DNA from: Methylophaga pinxianii
Lineage (GTDB): Bacteria > Pseudomonadota > Gammaproteobacteria > Nitrosococcales > Methylophagaceae
Direction of reading: 5' to 3'
DNA: 57,434 nt
NCBI RefSeq assembly: GCF_020447225.1
Contig: NZ_JAJAEO010000170.1
Location: 1-57,434, forward strand
Below are positions 8,844-18,631 of the stretch, in pieces (position 1 is the first letter of the stretch; each line of letters opens with the position of its first letter). The notes under the pieces are model-generated. The model was given only the letters and a program-made list of their open reading frames with translations, did not search any database and was not told where the DNA came from. A program made the position numbers and the translations under genes.

Positions 8844-9650
8844 ATGGACTTATTAATCTGGATTATCTTTTTCAGTATTCTCGGTGGCGTACTGAGCGTG
8901 GGTATCGCATCTAGTTTCTTATTATTGCCTGCCAGCACCCGACAACATGCTGTTCCCTATCTGGTGAGCTTTGCAATTGGGGCCTTGCTGGGAGCGTCAT
9001 TTTTGGGCTTATTGCCACATGCCATCGAACACGAATACGGCGTGGATCCCCATCATCTTGGGTTAACCCTGTTAATCGGCTTATTAAGTTTTTTCCTGTT
9101 GGAAAAAATGGTGCTGTGGCGCCATTGTCACAGCCATCACGGCCACGAACATATCCCCGAATTGGGCGAGGATCATCACCACCATCATCACGAAGATCCT
9201 AAAAAAGCAGCCGGAGCATTAATTCTGATTGGCGATGCCATTCATAATTTTGTCGATGGCGTTTTAATTGCCGCAGCATTTCTAACCGATGTTCATCTGG
9301 GTATTGTGACAGCCCTTGCCATAGCCGCGCATGAGATACCTCAGGAATTGGGAGACTTTGTCATCTTGTTGCACAGTGGCTTTTCACGCCGTAAGGCGCT
9401 GTACTTCAATATGCTCTCCAGTATGGCGACCGTCGTCGGTGCAGTAGCCGCTTATTTCTTACTGGCAGATATGCAGCATATTTTGCCGTATATTCTGGTG
9501 GTTGCCGCTTCCAGCTTTATTTATATCGCGGTCGCCGATTTGATCCCGGGACTGCATAGCAAGGTGAAACCTTCAGAAACACTCCAGCAAATCTCACTGA
9601 TTGCCGCTGGCGTGATATTTATTTATCTGGCTCATAGCACTTTGCATTAA
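8844..9650 (+). CDS. ZIP-family divalent metal transporter
   Basis: Inner-membrane ZIP transporter of 268 residues, probably importing Zn2+ or another divalent ion. The start is set at ATG 8844 (MDLLIW), since the earlier TTG-led frame lacks family resemblance. About eight hydrophobic segments are visible. A His-rich cytoplasmic loop (about residues 94-120) contains a run of six histidines and several HxH groups. The metal pathway motifs GDAIHNFVDG (TM4) and AAHEIPQELGDF (TM5) carry the conserved His, Asn, Asp and Glu ligands. It is 38 bases after pgeF and 6 bases before waaF, so it is likely in the same transcript. Metal specificity is not determinable. Confidence 0.92.
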   Translation: MDLLIWIIFFSILGGVLSVGIASSFLLLPASTRQHAVPYLVSFAIGALLGASFLGLLPHAIEHEYGVDPHHLGLTLLIGLLSFFLLEKMVLWRHCHSHHGHEHIPELGEDHHHHHHEDPKKAAGALILIGDAIHNFVDGVLIAAAFLTDVHLGIVTALAIAAHEIPQELGDFVILLHSGFSRRKALYFNMLSSMATVVGAVAAYFLLADMQHILPYILVVAASSFIYIAVADLIPGLHSKVKPSETLQQISLIAAGVIFIYLAHSTLH

Positions 9651-9656
9651 TTATTC

Positions 9657-10691
9657 ATGGCGGGACATAAACACGACATCCTGATCATCGGCCCCTCTTG
9701 GGTCGGAGATATGGTGATGGCGCAGTCTTTATTTGCCGCCCTTAAACAGCAACATCCCCACACTCATATTGATGTGCTTGCACCTGAATGGACTCGTCCA
9801 TTACTGGCTCGCATGCCCGAAGTCCGGGAAGCGATTAACATGCCGGTAACGCATGGCGTGTTTGCTTGGAAGTTAAGGCAAGAAATTGGCCATCGTTTGC
9901 GCCACAAACATTACCAGCAAGCAATTGTATTGCCCAATTCATGGAAATCAGCCTTGATTCCCTGGTTTGCAAAAATTCCAATTCGTACCGGCTGGTTAGG
10001 GGAAATGCGCTATGGCCTGCTCAATGATCCCCGTAAGCTTAACAAAAAGGCATTGCCTTTGATGGTGCAACGTTTTGTCGCGCTTGCCCACCCGGCCTCT
10101 CAATCTCATATCGCTCCAGAGTATTTGCCACCCAAAATGATTGCCGAACCGGTTTCAGATATTTTGAATCCCGTTAAAGCAGTTGAGCAAAAACGCTTGG
10201 TTCTCTGTCCGGGAGCAGAGTTTGGGCCTGCCAAACAATGGCCAGCCACGCATTATGCCGCACTCGGCGAACAGCTTACACAGCAAGGTTGGCAGGTATT
10301 GATTATGGGGTCTAAAGCCGATGCTGCTGTCGGCGAACAAATTGTCTCCGGTATTACTGACAAACAAAACGTCATCAATCTATGTGGTAAAACCCAACTG
10401 GGTGAAGCCATTGATTTGATAGCTACAGCCGATCAGGTTGTGAGTAATGATTCGGGATTAATGCATATTGCTGCGGCGCTTAATAAGCCATTAGTCGCGA
10501 TTTACGGGCCTACATCGCCAGCATTCACACCACCATTATCGGATAACTCTCAACTGGTGCAAATCCCTATTGAATGCAGCCCCTGTTTTAAGCGAACCTG
10601 CCCGCTAGGTCATCACAAATGTATGCAGGATCTTCCATCTGCTAAAATTGCAGACTTAATTTCTCCACCTATGGCAGAGATGAAACACTGA
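9657..10691 (+). CDS. waaF: ADP-heptose:LPS heptosyltransferase II
   Basis: 344 residues, GT9 family. WaaF transfers the second L-glycero-D-manno-heptose to the inner core of lipopolysaccharide on the cytoplasmic face. Family marks: ILIIGPSWVGDMVMAQSLF at the N-terminus, LPNSWKSALIPWFA, the LCPGAEFGPAKQWP donor-binding segment (about 180-195) and SNDSGLMHIAAAL near the C-terminus, with the Cys-rich tail CSPCFKRTCPLGHHKC common to WaaF. The partner waaC lies at 27-28 kb with hldE. It opens the surface-glycan region. Confidence 0.95.
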   Translation: MAGHKHDILIIGPSWVGDMVMAQSLFAALKQQHPHTHIDVLAPEWTRPLLARMPEVREAINMPVTHGVFAWKLRQEIGHRLRHKHYQQAIVLPNSWKSALIPWFAKIPIRTGWLGEMRYGLLNDPRKLNKKALPLMVQRFVALAHPASQSHIAPEYLPPKMIAEPVSDILNPVKAVEQKRLVLCPGAEFGPAKQWPATHYAALGEQLTQQGWQVLIMGSKADAAVGEQIVSGITDKQNVINLCGKTQLGEAIDLIATADQVVSNDSGLMHIAAALNKPLVAIYGPTSPAFTPPLSDNSQLVQIPIECSPCFKRTCPLGHHKCMQDLPSAKIADLISPPMAEMKH

Positions 10692-10799
10692 TGAAACGAT
10701 TATTTCGCGTCATTAAAAAAAAGACCTCTCTTTTTGGATATTTCTTTTGAAAGAGCTCTCTCATCCCAAACCATATAACTTCCAATAAAGTATTGCTCC

Positions 10800-12308
10800 A
10801 TGCCATTGATTCACTCATTGAAATTTAATCATTCCCTCAAAGAAATCCGGATACTCACCGCCATTATCAGCGCTCTGTTTTCTATTATTGCTTTCAGTGT
10901 AGATGACCTGATTAATTCTGATGGCGTGCTTTACATGAATATGGTGAGAGCATTTCTTGATGGAGGATTAACGGAAACGGCCCAACTATTTAACTGGCCG
11001 TTTTTTTCGATACTGGTCTCGGGAATTCACTTGATAACAGGATTACCCCTCGAAACCTGTGGTGAGATTCTGAACACATTAATGTTTGTTCTTTTTACAG
11101 ATGCGGTGTTGTTAATTTGTTCAAAAATACTACCCAATAACCGTCAGATTTTTATAGCAGCTTTGTTTATCCTGGGTTTCACCCTGTTTAATGATTACCG
11201 TGCCTATTTATTCAGAGACCTTGGATACTGGGCCTTTATGGCTTATGGCATTTATCATTTTATAAATTTTCTCGAAACACCGAAGTGGCTTTATGCGATT
11301 TTGTGGCAATTAGCCATGTTAGCTGCTTTTTTGTTCAGAATCGAAGCCATTGTGCTCATGCTATTGCTTCCATTTTTCCTGCTGTCGCAATCCAGAGAGT
11401 TAAAAACATCCTTCAAACAAATAGGAATGGTTTTCTCTCTTTTGGCAGGATTAGGTATTCTGGCCATTGCTATATCTTTAGGTATTCAAGGATTCGCCAC
11501 CGCTTTTGGCAAAGTGTCAGAAATTTTTATCTACCTGGATATCCCCACCTTGATGCAAAACTTCCAGGATAAGAGCGAAATCATTAATCGTGAGGTACTC
11601 AGTAAATTCGATAAAGGATCTGGTGGATTAATCCTCAGCTCTGGGCTGGTCATCATGATGATAAAAGATTTAATACTTTCCCTGAGCGGGGTATATATTT
11701 TCTTTTATGCATACGCTTATTTATCAAGAACAGGAACGGAGAATGTTCTGAACCCTTACCGGGCCTTTCTAATCTATTTTGTTACCATTTATTTCATTAT
11801 CCTGCTGGCCTTAGTGTTTACACATTACTTCTTAAGTACCCGCTATGGCATTATGCTGATCACTGGCTTGTTTCTTTTAATGCTTCCCAGAATGTGTCAG
11901 TTTGTTGAAAACGCTTGGTTGCAGAGAAGAAAAGGCATTTTGTTTTTTACATTTTTAATACTGGTTGCGGGTCCTGTGGATACGTTCACAGTGTCAGTAT
12001 CGAAAGGCTATATTAAAGACGCCGCCATATGGGCCGCCGAAAACCTTCCCGAAAATTCAAAGACCCTCACTTCAGATGTCATCATTGACTATTACATGCG
12101 TGAGAATAATTCAAAGACACGCGTGAACCTGGATATACAAAATCGGCCGCTGAATATCTCTTCATACGACTATGTGATAGTGACTATCAAAACCAACCGT
12201 GATGGTGTTGAGAAGTATTTAGACCGGCCTCTTTCTGAATTTGAAATCGTGCATAGCAATGCCAATAGGAGAGGCGATAAAGTACTTGTTTTAGAGATAT
12301 CTGAATAA
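10800..12308 (+). CDS. GT-C-type membrane glycosyltransferase (ArnT/PMT-like), unassigned
   Basis: 502 residues with many hydrophobic segments (about 11-12) and a short soluble C-terminal domain (about 400-502). An acidic residue in the first non-membrane loop (NSDGVLYMNMVRAF, about residue 40) matches the catalytic Asp position of GT-C lipid-linked-sugar transferases such as the family 39/83 enzymes. No closer family could be named. The gene starts 108 bases after waaF and ends one base before a GT4 gene, so the two are coupled. Probable role: adding a sugar from an undecaprenyl donor to LPS or another glycan in the periplasm, by inference. It appears more AT-rich than waaF, consistent with a variable surface-polysaccharide gene. 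Confidence 0.65.
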   Translation: MPLIHSLKFNHSLKEIRILTAIISALFSIIAFSVDDLINSDGVLYMNMVRAFLDGGLTETAQLFNWPFFSILVSGIHLITGLPLETCGEILNTLMFVLFTDAVLLICSKILPNNRQIFIAALFILGFTLFNDYRAYLFRDLGYWAFMAYGIYHFINFLETPKWLYAILWQLAMLAAFLFRIEAIVLMLLLPFFLLSQSRELKTSFKQIGMVFSLLAGLGILAIAISLGIQGFATAFGKVSEIFIYLDIPTLMQNFQDKSEIINREVLSKFDKGSGGLILSSGLVIMMIKDLILSLSGVYIFFYAYAYLSRTGTENVLNPYRAFLIYFVTIYFIILLALVFTHYFLSTRYGIMLITGLFLLMLPRMCQFVENAWLQRRKGILFFTFLILVAGPVDTFTVSVSKGYIKDAAIWAAENLPENSKTLTSDVIIDYYMRENNSKTRVNLDIQNRPLNISSYDYVIVTIKTNRDGVEKYLDRPLSEFEIVHSNANRRGDKVLVLEISE

Positions 12309-12309
12309 C

Positions 12310-13431
12310 ATGCCAGCATCACCATCGGTCGAGTCTCAGCGCTATATACTGCAGTTATGCCACTCTTACTATGATCCATTTCTGGATTGTGCCAGGCAGT
12401 ATTCCGTTCTTTTCAAGGACACCTCCTACAAAGTCATAACTGTTTTCCTCTCTGGAAAAGCTGATCCTGTCCTTGCTGAAAAAGTATGCTCTGATGAAGT
12501 CATTTTTCTTGAACACTCCAGTGAGCAATTGAGTGGGCTAAAACTAAATATCATTAGAGAAATCCGCCGCATCAGTATGCGTTATGATTTCGTAGCATGC
12601 ATTGCACATAGAGCCAAACCCACTTACGTGGCATTGATTGCAACCAAACTTCCGGTGTTAAGTATCCGACATTCATTCGGTGACTTTGATCGTCTGGGCC
12701 GACGTTTATTGGTCAAATGTTTCTATTCCAGATTGAAATTACTTGCTGTTTCAAATGCTGTTCGCGACGAAATTAGACAGCATTTACCTTCATGGCCTCC
12801 AGAAAAAATTGAAACCTTATATAACCGAATTAATGTCGCTGATGTTCAAGCACAACAACTGAGTCGCTCAGAGGCCAGAAAAGCATTGAATTTGCCAGAG
12901 GATGCCTGGGTAGTTGGAAGCGTTGGTCGTATTCATCCAGATAAAGATCCTCAGAGCCTGATACGTGGTTTTGCCAAAGCTTTACCCCAACTACCTAAAA
13001 ACTCGCTTTTAGTATTGATCGGTAAAGGGAAGCTGATGGCGGAACTGACCGAATTGATTGAAGAGCTGAATTTAACCGATCACATCTGGCTGTTAGGGCA
13101 AATTAATGATGCTAAAAAATTCTTCCGGGCATTTGATGTATTTGCATTAAGTTCTGATCGCGAACCCTTTGGCATGGTCTTACTTGAAGCTATGGCAGCC
13201 GAACTCCCAATAATCTGTACGGATTGTGGTGGCGGTGCAGAAATAATTGAAGGTATCGGTAAGCTTTATCGATTCAGAGATTTGGAAGCATTTAGTCATC
13301 AGCTAATTGAATTGTCCCAAACCACCTACAGCCAAGAATACAAAAGCAACATTTCAAACAGGCTTATCACCACATTTTCTGATGAGGCTGTTCGCCAGGT
13401 ATTTTGGCAACGACAATATATCCCATCTTAG
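12310..13431 (+). CDS. GT4-family glycosyltransferase
   Basis: 373 residues. The C-terminal GT-B half shows GSVGRIHPDKDPQSLIRGFA (about 195-214), VLIGKGKL, and the nucleotide-sugar motif ALSSDREPFGMVLLEAMAAE (about 281-300), whose E(x7)E pattern is typical of retaining GT4 enzymes. The N-terminal acceptor half is poorly conserved. Substrate and linkage are unknown; it probably acts on the LPS core or a related surface glycan. The start codon follows the preceding gene by one base. An 85-base gap then precedes the carbamoyltransferase. Confidence 0.85.
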   Translation: MPASPSVESQRYILQLCHSYYDPFLDCARQYSVLFKDTSYKVITVFLSGKADPVLAEKVCSDEVIFLEHSSEQLSGLKLNIIREIRRISMRYDFVACIAHRAKPTYVALIATKLPVLSIRHSFGDFDRLGRRLLVKCFYSRLKLLAVSNAVRDEIRQHLPSWPPEKIETLYNRINVADVQAQQLSRSEARKALNLPEDAWVVGSVGRIHPDKDPQSLIRGFAKALPQLPKNSLLVLIGKGKLMAELTELIEELNLTDHIWLLGQINDAKKFFRAFDVFALSSDREPFGMVLLEAMAAELPIICTDCGGGAEIIEGIGKLYRFRDLEAFSHQLIELSQTTYSQEYKSNISNRLITTFSDEAVRQVFWQRQYIPS

Positions 13432-13516
13432 AAAACAGAAAGGATTTGTTAAGTAGTCTCGAACAATGAGTGCTTGATATACTGAGCAACATTTTTACGT
13501 AACTTGAAGATAACTT

Positions 13517-15238
13517 ATGATCGTTTTAGGCCTTTCTGGCGCAGTCAATCACGACGCCTCAGCTGCTTTATATATTGATGGAAAACTTGTGGCGGCTGCC
13601 GAAGAAGAACGTTTTCTGCGTGACAAACATGCTAAGGGCAAGATGGCTTATGAAGCCACCAGATACTGTCTTGAACAAGCCGGCATTCGCCCGGATGAAA
13701 TCGATATTGTGGCGTTTCCTTACGCGCAAATTGGTCTAAAGTCTCCCGCTCGCTGGCACTACGCCAAACGTCATTGGTATGCACCTGACAGAGCATTAAC
13801 CGCTTTATTTTCAGGCAATCGTCGTTACTGGCGAAATCACAAAAACGTCATGAAATTACTGGATGATTTAGACATTGATTCCAAACGAGTTAAATTTGTC
13901 CCGGTTGAGCATCACCTGGCTCATGCCAGCAGTGCTTATCACCTGAGTGGATTTCAGGAAAAAACGGCTATTATCGGTATTGATGGCAAAGGCGAATATG
14001 CGACGACGTTTTTCGGTTATGGCGAAAACGGCAAAATCCATAAAATCAAAGAATTCTATGATCCCGATTCTCTCGGAGGCGTTTATGGTGCAATGACCGA
14101 GTACCTCGGCTTTGAAATGCTGGATGGCGAATTCAAGGTTATGGGCATGGCACCGTATGGCGATCCCAACCGATTCGATTTTTCTCGTTTGATTCATTGC
14201 GAAAATGGCGAATTCAAGGTAAATACCAAGCTGGTCAATACAGTTGGTTTTCGACGCTATAAAAAGAATGGCAAAGGTTATTTTTTCAGCCCGGAACTCA
14301 TCGACTGGCTTGGCCCGATGCGTGAAGGCGACGAAAAAGACGAGCCATATATTGATTATGCCGCCAGCATTCAGGCGCTACTGGAAAAATGCGCATTGCA
14401 TCTGATTGATTATTATCTGGGCGATATTATTCGTGAAACGGGTAAAGTCGCTTATGCCGGTGGTGTGGCATTAAACGTCAAACTGAATCAACGCATTATT
14501 GCCATGCCCGGCGTCAAAGAACTGTTTGTACAACCTGCTTCCAGTGATGCCGGTACGGCGATTGGTGCGGCCAGTTATGCTTCGCAATTAGCAGGTGTGC
14601 CCGTTGAAAAGATGGAGCATGTTTATCTCGGCCCATCCTATACCACTCAACAATGTATTGATGCCTGTGAGCGTTATACACAGCCGGTTAGCTGGCAATA
14701 TTTGAATGATGTATGTGCCGACACAGCAAAAATTCTTGCAGATGGCAATCCGGTTGCCTGGTTCCAGGGTCGTATGGAGTTTGGTCCACGGGCCTTGGGT
14801 AATCGCAGCATATTGGGTTCGCCTAATCATCCTGGTGTCGCGGATCGTATTAATGCACAGATTAAATACCGTGAACGCTGGCGTCCATTCTGCCCCAGTA
14901 TGCTGGATAAAGTCGCCCCAGAAATTCTGCAAACCAATCATCCAAGTCCATATATGACGTTTACCTTTGATGTGGCGGAAAGTTGGAAGTCACGCATTCC
15001 GGAAGTCGTGCATGAAGATGGCACTGCCCGTGCGCAGATTGTAACCCGTGCCACCAATGCACGCTATTACGAACTGATTGAAGAGATGGAAAAACTCACC
15101 GGCAATGCGGTGGTACTGAATACCTCATTAAATCGCCGTGGTGAACCCATGGTTTGCAGCCCGACGGATGCGTTAAATATGTTCTTCGGTTCCGATCTGC
15201 AATATCTGGTCATGGAAGATATCCTGATCACCAAATAA
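13517..15238 (+). CDS. NodU/CmcH-family carbamoyltransferase
   Basis: 573 residues. The family transfers a carbamoyl group from carbamoyl phosphate to a hydroxyl, as in Nod-factor and antibiotic decoration. The N-terminal Kae1-like ATPase fold begins LGLSGAVNHDASAAL and carries EHHLAHASSAYHLSGF (about 128-145) and GIDGKGEYATTF; a YrdC-like C-terminal domain follows with WFQGRMEFGPRALGNRSIL (about 420). NTSLNRRGEPMVCSP near the end is also typical. Lying among glycosyltransferases, it probably carbamoylates a sugar of LPS or a capsule; this is inference, but carbamoylated heptose or mannose is known in Pseudomonas LPS. A hairpin with a T-run follows the stop. Confidence 0.93.
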   Translation: MIVLGLSGAVNHDASAALYIDGKLVAAAEEERFLRDKHAKGKMAYEATRYCLEQAGIRPDEIDIVAFPYAQIGLKSPARWHYAKRHWYAPDRALTALFSGNRRYWRNHKNVMKLLDDLDIDSKRVKFVPVEHHLAHASSAYHLSGFQEKTAIIGIDGKGEYATTFFGYGENGKIHKIKEFYDPDSLGGVYGAMTEYLGFEMLDGEFKVMGMAPYGDPNRFDFSRLIHCENGEFKVNTKLVNTVGFRRYKKNGKGYFFSPELIDWLGPMREGDEKDEPYIDYAASIQALLEKCALHLIDYYLGDIIRETGKVAYAGGVALNVKLNQRIIAMPGVKELFVQPASSDAGTAIGAASYASQLAGVPVEKMEHVYLGPSYTTQQCIDACERYTQPVSWQYLNDVCADTAKILADGNPVAWFQGRMEFGPRALGNRSILGSPNHPGVADRINAQIKYRERWRPFCPSMLDKVAPEILQTNHPSPYMTFTFDVAESWKSRIPEVVHEDGTARAQIVTRATNARYYELIEEMEKLTGNAVVLNTSLNRRGEPMVCSPTDALNMFFGSDLQYLVMEDILITK

Positions 15239-15281
15239 TCAGTTCGCATGTGATTTAATCTACATGGAATCAAGAAACATT

Positions 15282-15309
15282 GGGGTTGTTATATTAACAG
15301 CCCCATTTT
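15282..15309 (+). terminator. Rho-independent terminator of the carbamoyltransferase transcript
   Basis: Inverted repeat GGGGTTGTTA (15282-15291) and TAACAGCCCC (15295-15304), ten pairs with one G-U, loop of three bases, followed by a T-rich run (ATTTTTG). It ends the rightward transcript and overlaps the last codons of the convergent CgeB-like gene. Confidence 0.75.
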
Positions 15310-16344
15310 TGTTAATAACTCCGCTGAACGTTGCTGCCAGGTGTAGTCTTTGAGAAACCGTTGATAACCACGGTCAGCAATTTGCTGACGCTCTTCATCA
15401 TGTTGCAGGTAATACTCAACTTTTTGCTTGAGTTCTTCCATGCCTTTGAAGGTTTCGATTTCCTGACCAATTTCAAATAATTCAGCGATTTCGTCGCAAT
15501 GGTCCGTTAGTACAAAACACCCCATCGACATTGCCTCGAAGATACGATGGTTAATTCCGGTTTCTGCTCCATAAAACGGAATTCTGGTGATGTTTAATAC
15601 AATTTTTGAAACACTGAGTGTTAATTGCAGCTGCTTACCCCAGATAGGTTCATCGATCACCTTCTGTTGCAGTTTTTCAGACATTAAAGGCCATTGCCGC
15701 TGCCAGCGATTTCCATAAATAGTGACTTTCTCGACAATATTTTCCAATAAAAAGATACGTCGTAAATCTGCACTGCCAACAAAAAGCACATCGATTACCG
15801 GTTCTGCTGAGAGTTGACGGGCTTTGATTGTATCGCCGAAAGGGCAAAAAAAGGCATTTAAATTTTTACGCTGGAAAAAATCGGTTACTACCCGCGAAAA
15901 TGAAAATATAGCGTTGTAAACGATCAGCTCACTTTCAATAAAAAAGATGAATTCCCGGCGGCTTGAATAAAGGTTGCAACTATCGGTGTCGTAGAGAAAA
16001 ATTTCTATACCCAGTTTATCGGCTAGTCGCTTCAATCTTTTTGGTTCAAAAAACTTATATAAAAAGCCAATAACCAGTATTTTATTTGGTTTAAACTGAT
16101 TTATTTGTTTTTCGAGCTGCTCAAAGTCGCATTTCGGCAAACAATAAAAACTATCTTTATCATTTTTTTTATTTCGGATTTTGGCGATTGCTGAGCGTGG
16201 TTTATGCATCCAGATTTTAGGCATTTCTGCCATATTCTGATACTCGGTAAGAATGCCATGATTTTGGATACTGGCCGCCAGATTTCGACCCAAATCAATA
16301 CCACCAATACCATCCAGAACTAATAGTTTGTCACTCACATTCAT
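15289..16344 (-). CDS. CgeB-like glycosyltransferase
   Basis: 351 residues from ATG 16344 (MNVSDKLLVLDG). It resembles the CgeB/spore-maturation-type group of GT-B glycosyltransferases: a poorly conserved N-terminal half, DVLFVGSADLRRIFLLENI at about 190-208, and a C-terminal segment TGINHRIFEAMSMGCFVLTD (about 265-285) that is the hallmark of this group. A trailing YTWQQRSAELL is also typical. Substrate unknown. It is the last gene of a leftward run with the GT9 gene, starting 6 bases after it, and its stop overlaps a terminator hairpin. Confidence 0.75.
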   Translation of the reverse strand: MNVSDKLLVLDGIGGIDLGRNLAASIQNHGILTEYQNMAEMPKIWMHKPRSAIAKIRNKKNDKDSFYCLPKCDFEQLEKQINQFKPNKILVIGFLYKFFEPKRLKRLADKLGIEIFLYDTDSCNLYSSRREFIFFIESELIVYNAIFSFSRVVTDFFQRKNLNAFFCPFGDTIKARQLSAEPVIDVLFVGSADLRRIFLLENIVEKVTIYGNRWQRQWPLMSEKLQQKVIDEPIWGKQLQLTLSVSKIVLNITRIPFYGAETGINHRIFEAMSMGCFVLTDHCDEIAELFEIGQEIETFKGMEELKQKVEYYLQHDEERQQIADRGYQRFLKDYTWQQRSAELLTKMGLLI

Positions 16345-16350
16345 TGTCAC

Positions 16351-17364
16351 TTATTTTGATTCAACTTGTCGGAGCAGCTTTTCTAGTACACGTTTAACAC
16401 GCCTAACACCAATAAAAGGTCGCCATATCGGACCTTCAGAACCCGGCAAAACTATTCTTGGACAGATAACTCGAGTATCGGACCAGTCTGGTCGCCAGTG
16501 AAAGAATGGATTACGTTTTCGATAAATCGTCACAACGGGTATTCCAAGGAATGAAGCCAGGTGGCCATTACCAGAGTCATTGGCAATCACAGCAGCTGAT
16601 TCGTATATATATTCAGCTAATTTACCAATGTTTTGAAAGGTCAACGTGGAAAAATGATTATTCGGTTTGGCTTGCCATGATGGGTGATTATCTGGAGCGA
16701 CCACGATGACTGGCTCATAACCTGTCTTAGCGAGTAAAGCACAAAGTTTTAAAAAACGCTCTGGACTCCAGTCCTTTTTTTCAGGCCAGGCAGAATCCGG
16801 GCTTAATATAATCCGACGTTTATTTTTTCTGAAGATTAGCCCTTCAGGAGGTGAGAGTTCGACATTGGCGGAAAGTGTCTGCAGCCCCATTTTTTCACGC
16901 ATGAAATCCAAAGTAATCTCTACAACAGATTCCTTCTTAAACCTTCTATAGTGAATAGAGCCAGCAGAATGACTAAGCTGTTCAATCTCTTGAAAGATGT
17001 CCTGAGTCAGATTTTGCTTTAAGCGCGAATGATGATCAAATAACCATGTCTTCGGGACTTTTTGGCATATAAGCAGAAATCGATGACGAATATCCTCTAT
17101 CTTGATTTCACCCGTTGAATCTCTGATGGTACGTGAGGGACTCATCAACACCAAATCATAACCGTCAAAGGTCGAATAAAATGCCTCAGCTTCTGGATAA
17201 GGTTCAATAGACAGCTGAGGTAGCCATTCTTTTAACTGATGGGGCACATTGCCATACAAGCTGATTGCATAACCGTTGCGCCGCAAATTATCAGCCATCA
17301 TGGTATAAATCAGACTATCCCCAAGTGATTCGAATGATACCAGCGCAACACGGGCATTTTTCAT
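16351..17364 (-). CDS. GT9-family (heptosyltransferase-like) glycosyltransferase
   Basis: 337 residues, GT9. The N-terminus VALVSFESLGDSLIYTMMA has the GDxL pattern of heptosyltransferases. The donor region ILSPDSAWPEKKDWSPERF (about 188-206) and ANDSGNGHLASFLGIP (about 260-275) match the family's GxxKxW and NDSG sites. It is more divergent than WaaC or WaaF, so the transferred sugar need not be heptose; it may be an outer-core transferase. It lies directly upstream of the CgeB-like gene and 83 bases from waaG, all leftward. Confidence 0.82.
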   Translation of the reverse strand: MKNARVALVSFESLGDSLIYTMMADNLRRNGYAISLYGNVPHQLKEWLPQLSIEPYPEAEAFYSTFDGYDLVLMSPSRTIRDSTGEIKIEDIRHRFLLICQKVPKTWLFDHHSRLKQNLTQDIFQEIEQLSHSAGSIHYRRFKKESVVEITLDFMREKMGLQTLSANVELSPPEGLIFRKNKRRIILSPDSAWPEKKDWSPERFLKLCALLAKTGYEPVIVVAPDNHPSWQAKPNNHFSTLTFQNIGKLAEYIYESAAVIANDSGNGHLASFLGIPVVTIYRKRNPFFHWRPDWSDTRVICPRIVLPGSEGPIWRPFIGVRRVKRVLEKLLRQVESK

Positions 17365-17447
17365 GGTGTTATCTTCAGTGTATTTAAGAAAATGTGTAAA
17401 AAAAGCTTAGTGAAAAACTCACGTCTAACATTGTGGAATGGTTTAAA

Positions 17448-18596
17448 TCAGCCAAGAGAATTTTCACCACGTTTTTTTTCAACCATCTCTACAATTAAAT
17501 CAGCAGCCCGCTGCGGCATGCTATACAAATCATGGGTTGCGGCATAATCCAAGGCATTTTGTGACAACTGTTGCAGGCGTTTTTTATCGAGCATTTTAAC
17601 CAGTTGTTGACTAAATACTGGTATATCTTCCGGCTGATCAATACATTCACCGCCGTTTGAATCTCTAACATAATTGGCATAACCGCAGGCAGTGCTGACC
17701 ATACTTGGCAGACCAGCCACCATGGCTTCAAGAATGACGGTGCCAGTATTTTCAGATCGCGCCGGGTGTAAAAACACATCGGCCGACAATAGCCATTTAG
17801 CCACATCATCCCGTCCGCCCATAAAACGGGTACGCTCTGTCACATTTAGCTTTTTAGCTAATTGCTCAAAAGGTTTCGCATTATCCTCACCCACTACATA
17901 TAAATGCGTTTTATCTCGTAATGCTTGTGGCAAGGCGGCCATAGCTTCGATTGCAAAATCAGCTCCCTTGCGTTTAAAGCCTGAGCCGATCATCAGCAGT
18001 AAAAAATCCTCTTCCTTTAAGGATAATTGCTGACGAAATTGCTGACGTTGCATTTGCCAGTCATCAGGACGAACCCTGTCGGGATCAATACCGGGTGGCA
18101 GGTCGACCAATCTATCGGCAGGTGTCTGGTAATACTGCTCAAACAGTTTGCGTTGCACGGAGGAGATCATCATCGAGACGGTATGGCTTTGCGGGCCAAA
18201 TACGGCTCTCTCCCATGCCTCGTAAAATCTTACCCGGCCAAAAAACTGTTTAATGATATAGCTTGGCTCTTGTCTGACCCTCGCGAGGTAACAGGGATCA
18301 GCAGCATAATACAGATCCAGTCCGGGCATTTTGTTAAAGCCGATCACTAAATCATAATTGCCAGCGGCTATTAAGGGCTGCGATTTATTATAGAAATCGC
18401 GCATACGGGCATGATTGGTCAGACCTGAAACCTGAATCGGAATTTGATTAAACCCTGCAATGGGCTCGCCATGCCATTCAATGTAATACACATCAATCTC
18501 ATCACCCGCATCACGGCGAATTTCCAGAATTCTCCGAAAGTCGCGTGCCAGCCCCCCATAGGCAAAATATTTATACAGGCATACCGCCAGCTTCAT
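17448..18596 (-). CDS. waaG: LPS core glycosyltransferase, WaaG-like
   Basis: 382 residues, GT4. WaaG adds the first outer-core hexose to heptose II in enteric bacteria. The N-terminus YKYFAYGGLARDFRRIL matches the WaaG signature almost exactly. Further marks: VIGFNKMPGLDLYYAADPC (about 84-102), LPPGIDPDR, IGSGFKRKGADFAIEAM (about 207-223) and HPARSENTGTVILEAMVAG (about 285-303), the retaining-enzyme E(x7)E site. It heads the waaG-GT9-CgeB leftward block downstream of the two kinases; the donor sugar here is not determinable. Confidence 0.9.
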   Translation of the reverse strand: MKLAVCLYKYFAYGGLARDFRRILEIRRDAGDEIDVYYIEWHGEPIAGFNQIPIQVSGLTNHARMRDFYNKSQPLIAAGNYDLVIGFNKMPGLDLYYAADPCYLARVRQEPSYIIKQFFGRVRFYEAWERAVFGPQSHTVSMMISSVQRKLFEQYYQTPADRLVDLPPGIDPDRVRPDDWQMQRQQFRQQLSLKEEDFLLLMIGSGFKRKGADFAIEAMAALPQALRDKTHLYVVGEDNAKPFEQLAKKLNVTERTRFMGGRDDVAKWLLSADVFLHPARSENTGTVILEAMVAGLPSMVSTACGYANYVRDSNGGECIDQPEDIPVFSQQLVKMLDKKRLQQLSQNALDYAATHDLYSMPQRAADLIVEMVEKKRGENSLG

Positions 18597-18631
18597 AACC
18601 CAAATCCAATTAACACGTTATTGTTCTGTCC

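Noticed and set aside
10691-10750. Tiny frame MKRLFRVIKKKTSLFGYFF overlapping the waaF stop
   Set aside because: Only 19 codons, no ribosome site, no family resemblance, and AT-rich sequence gives such frames by chance.
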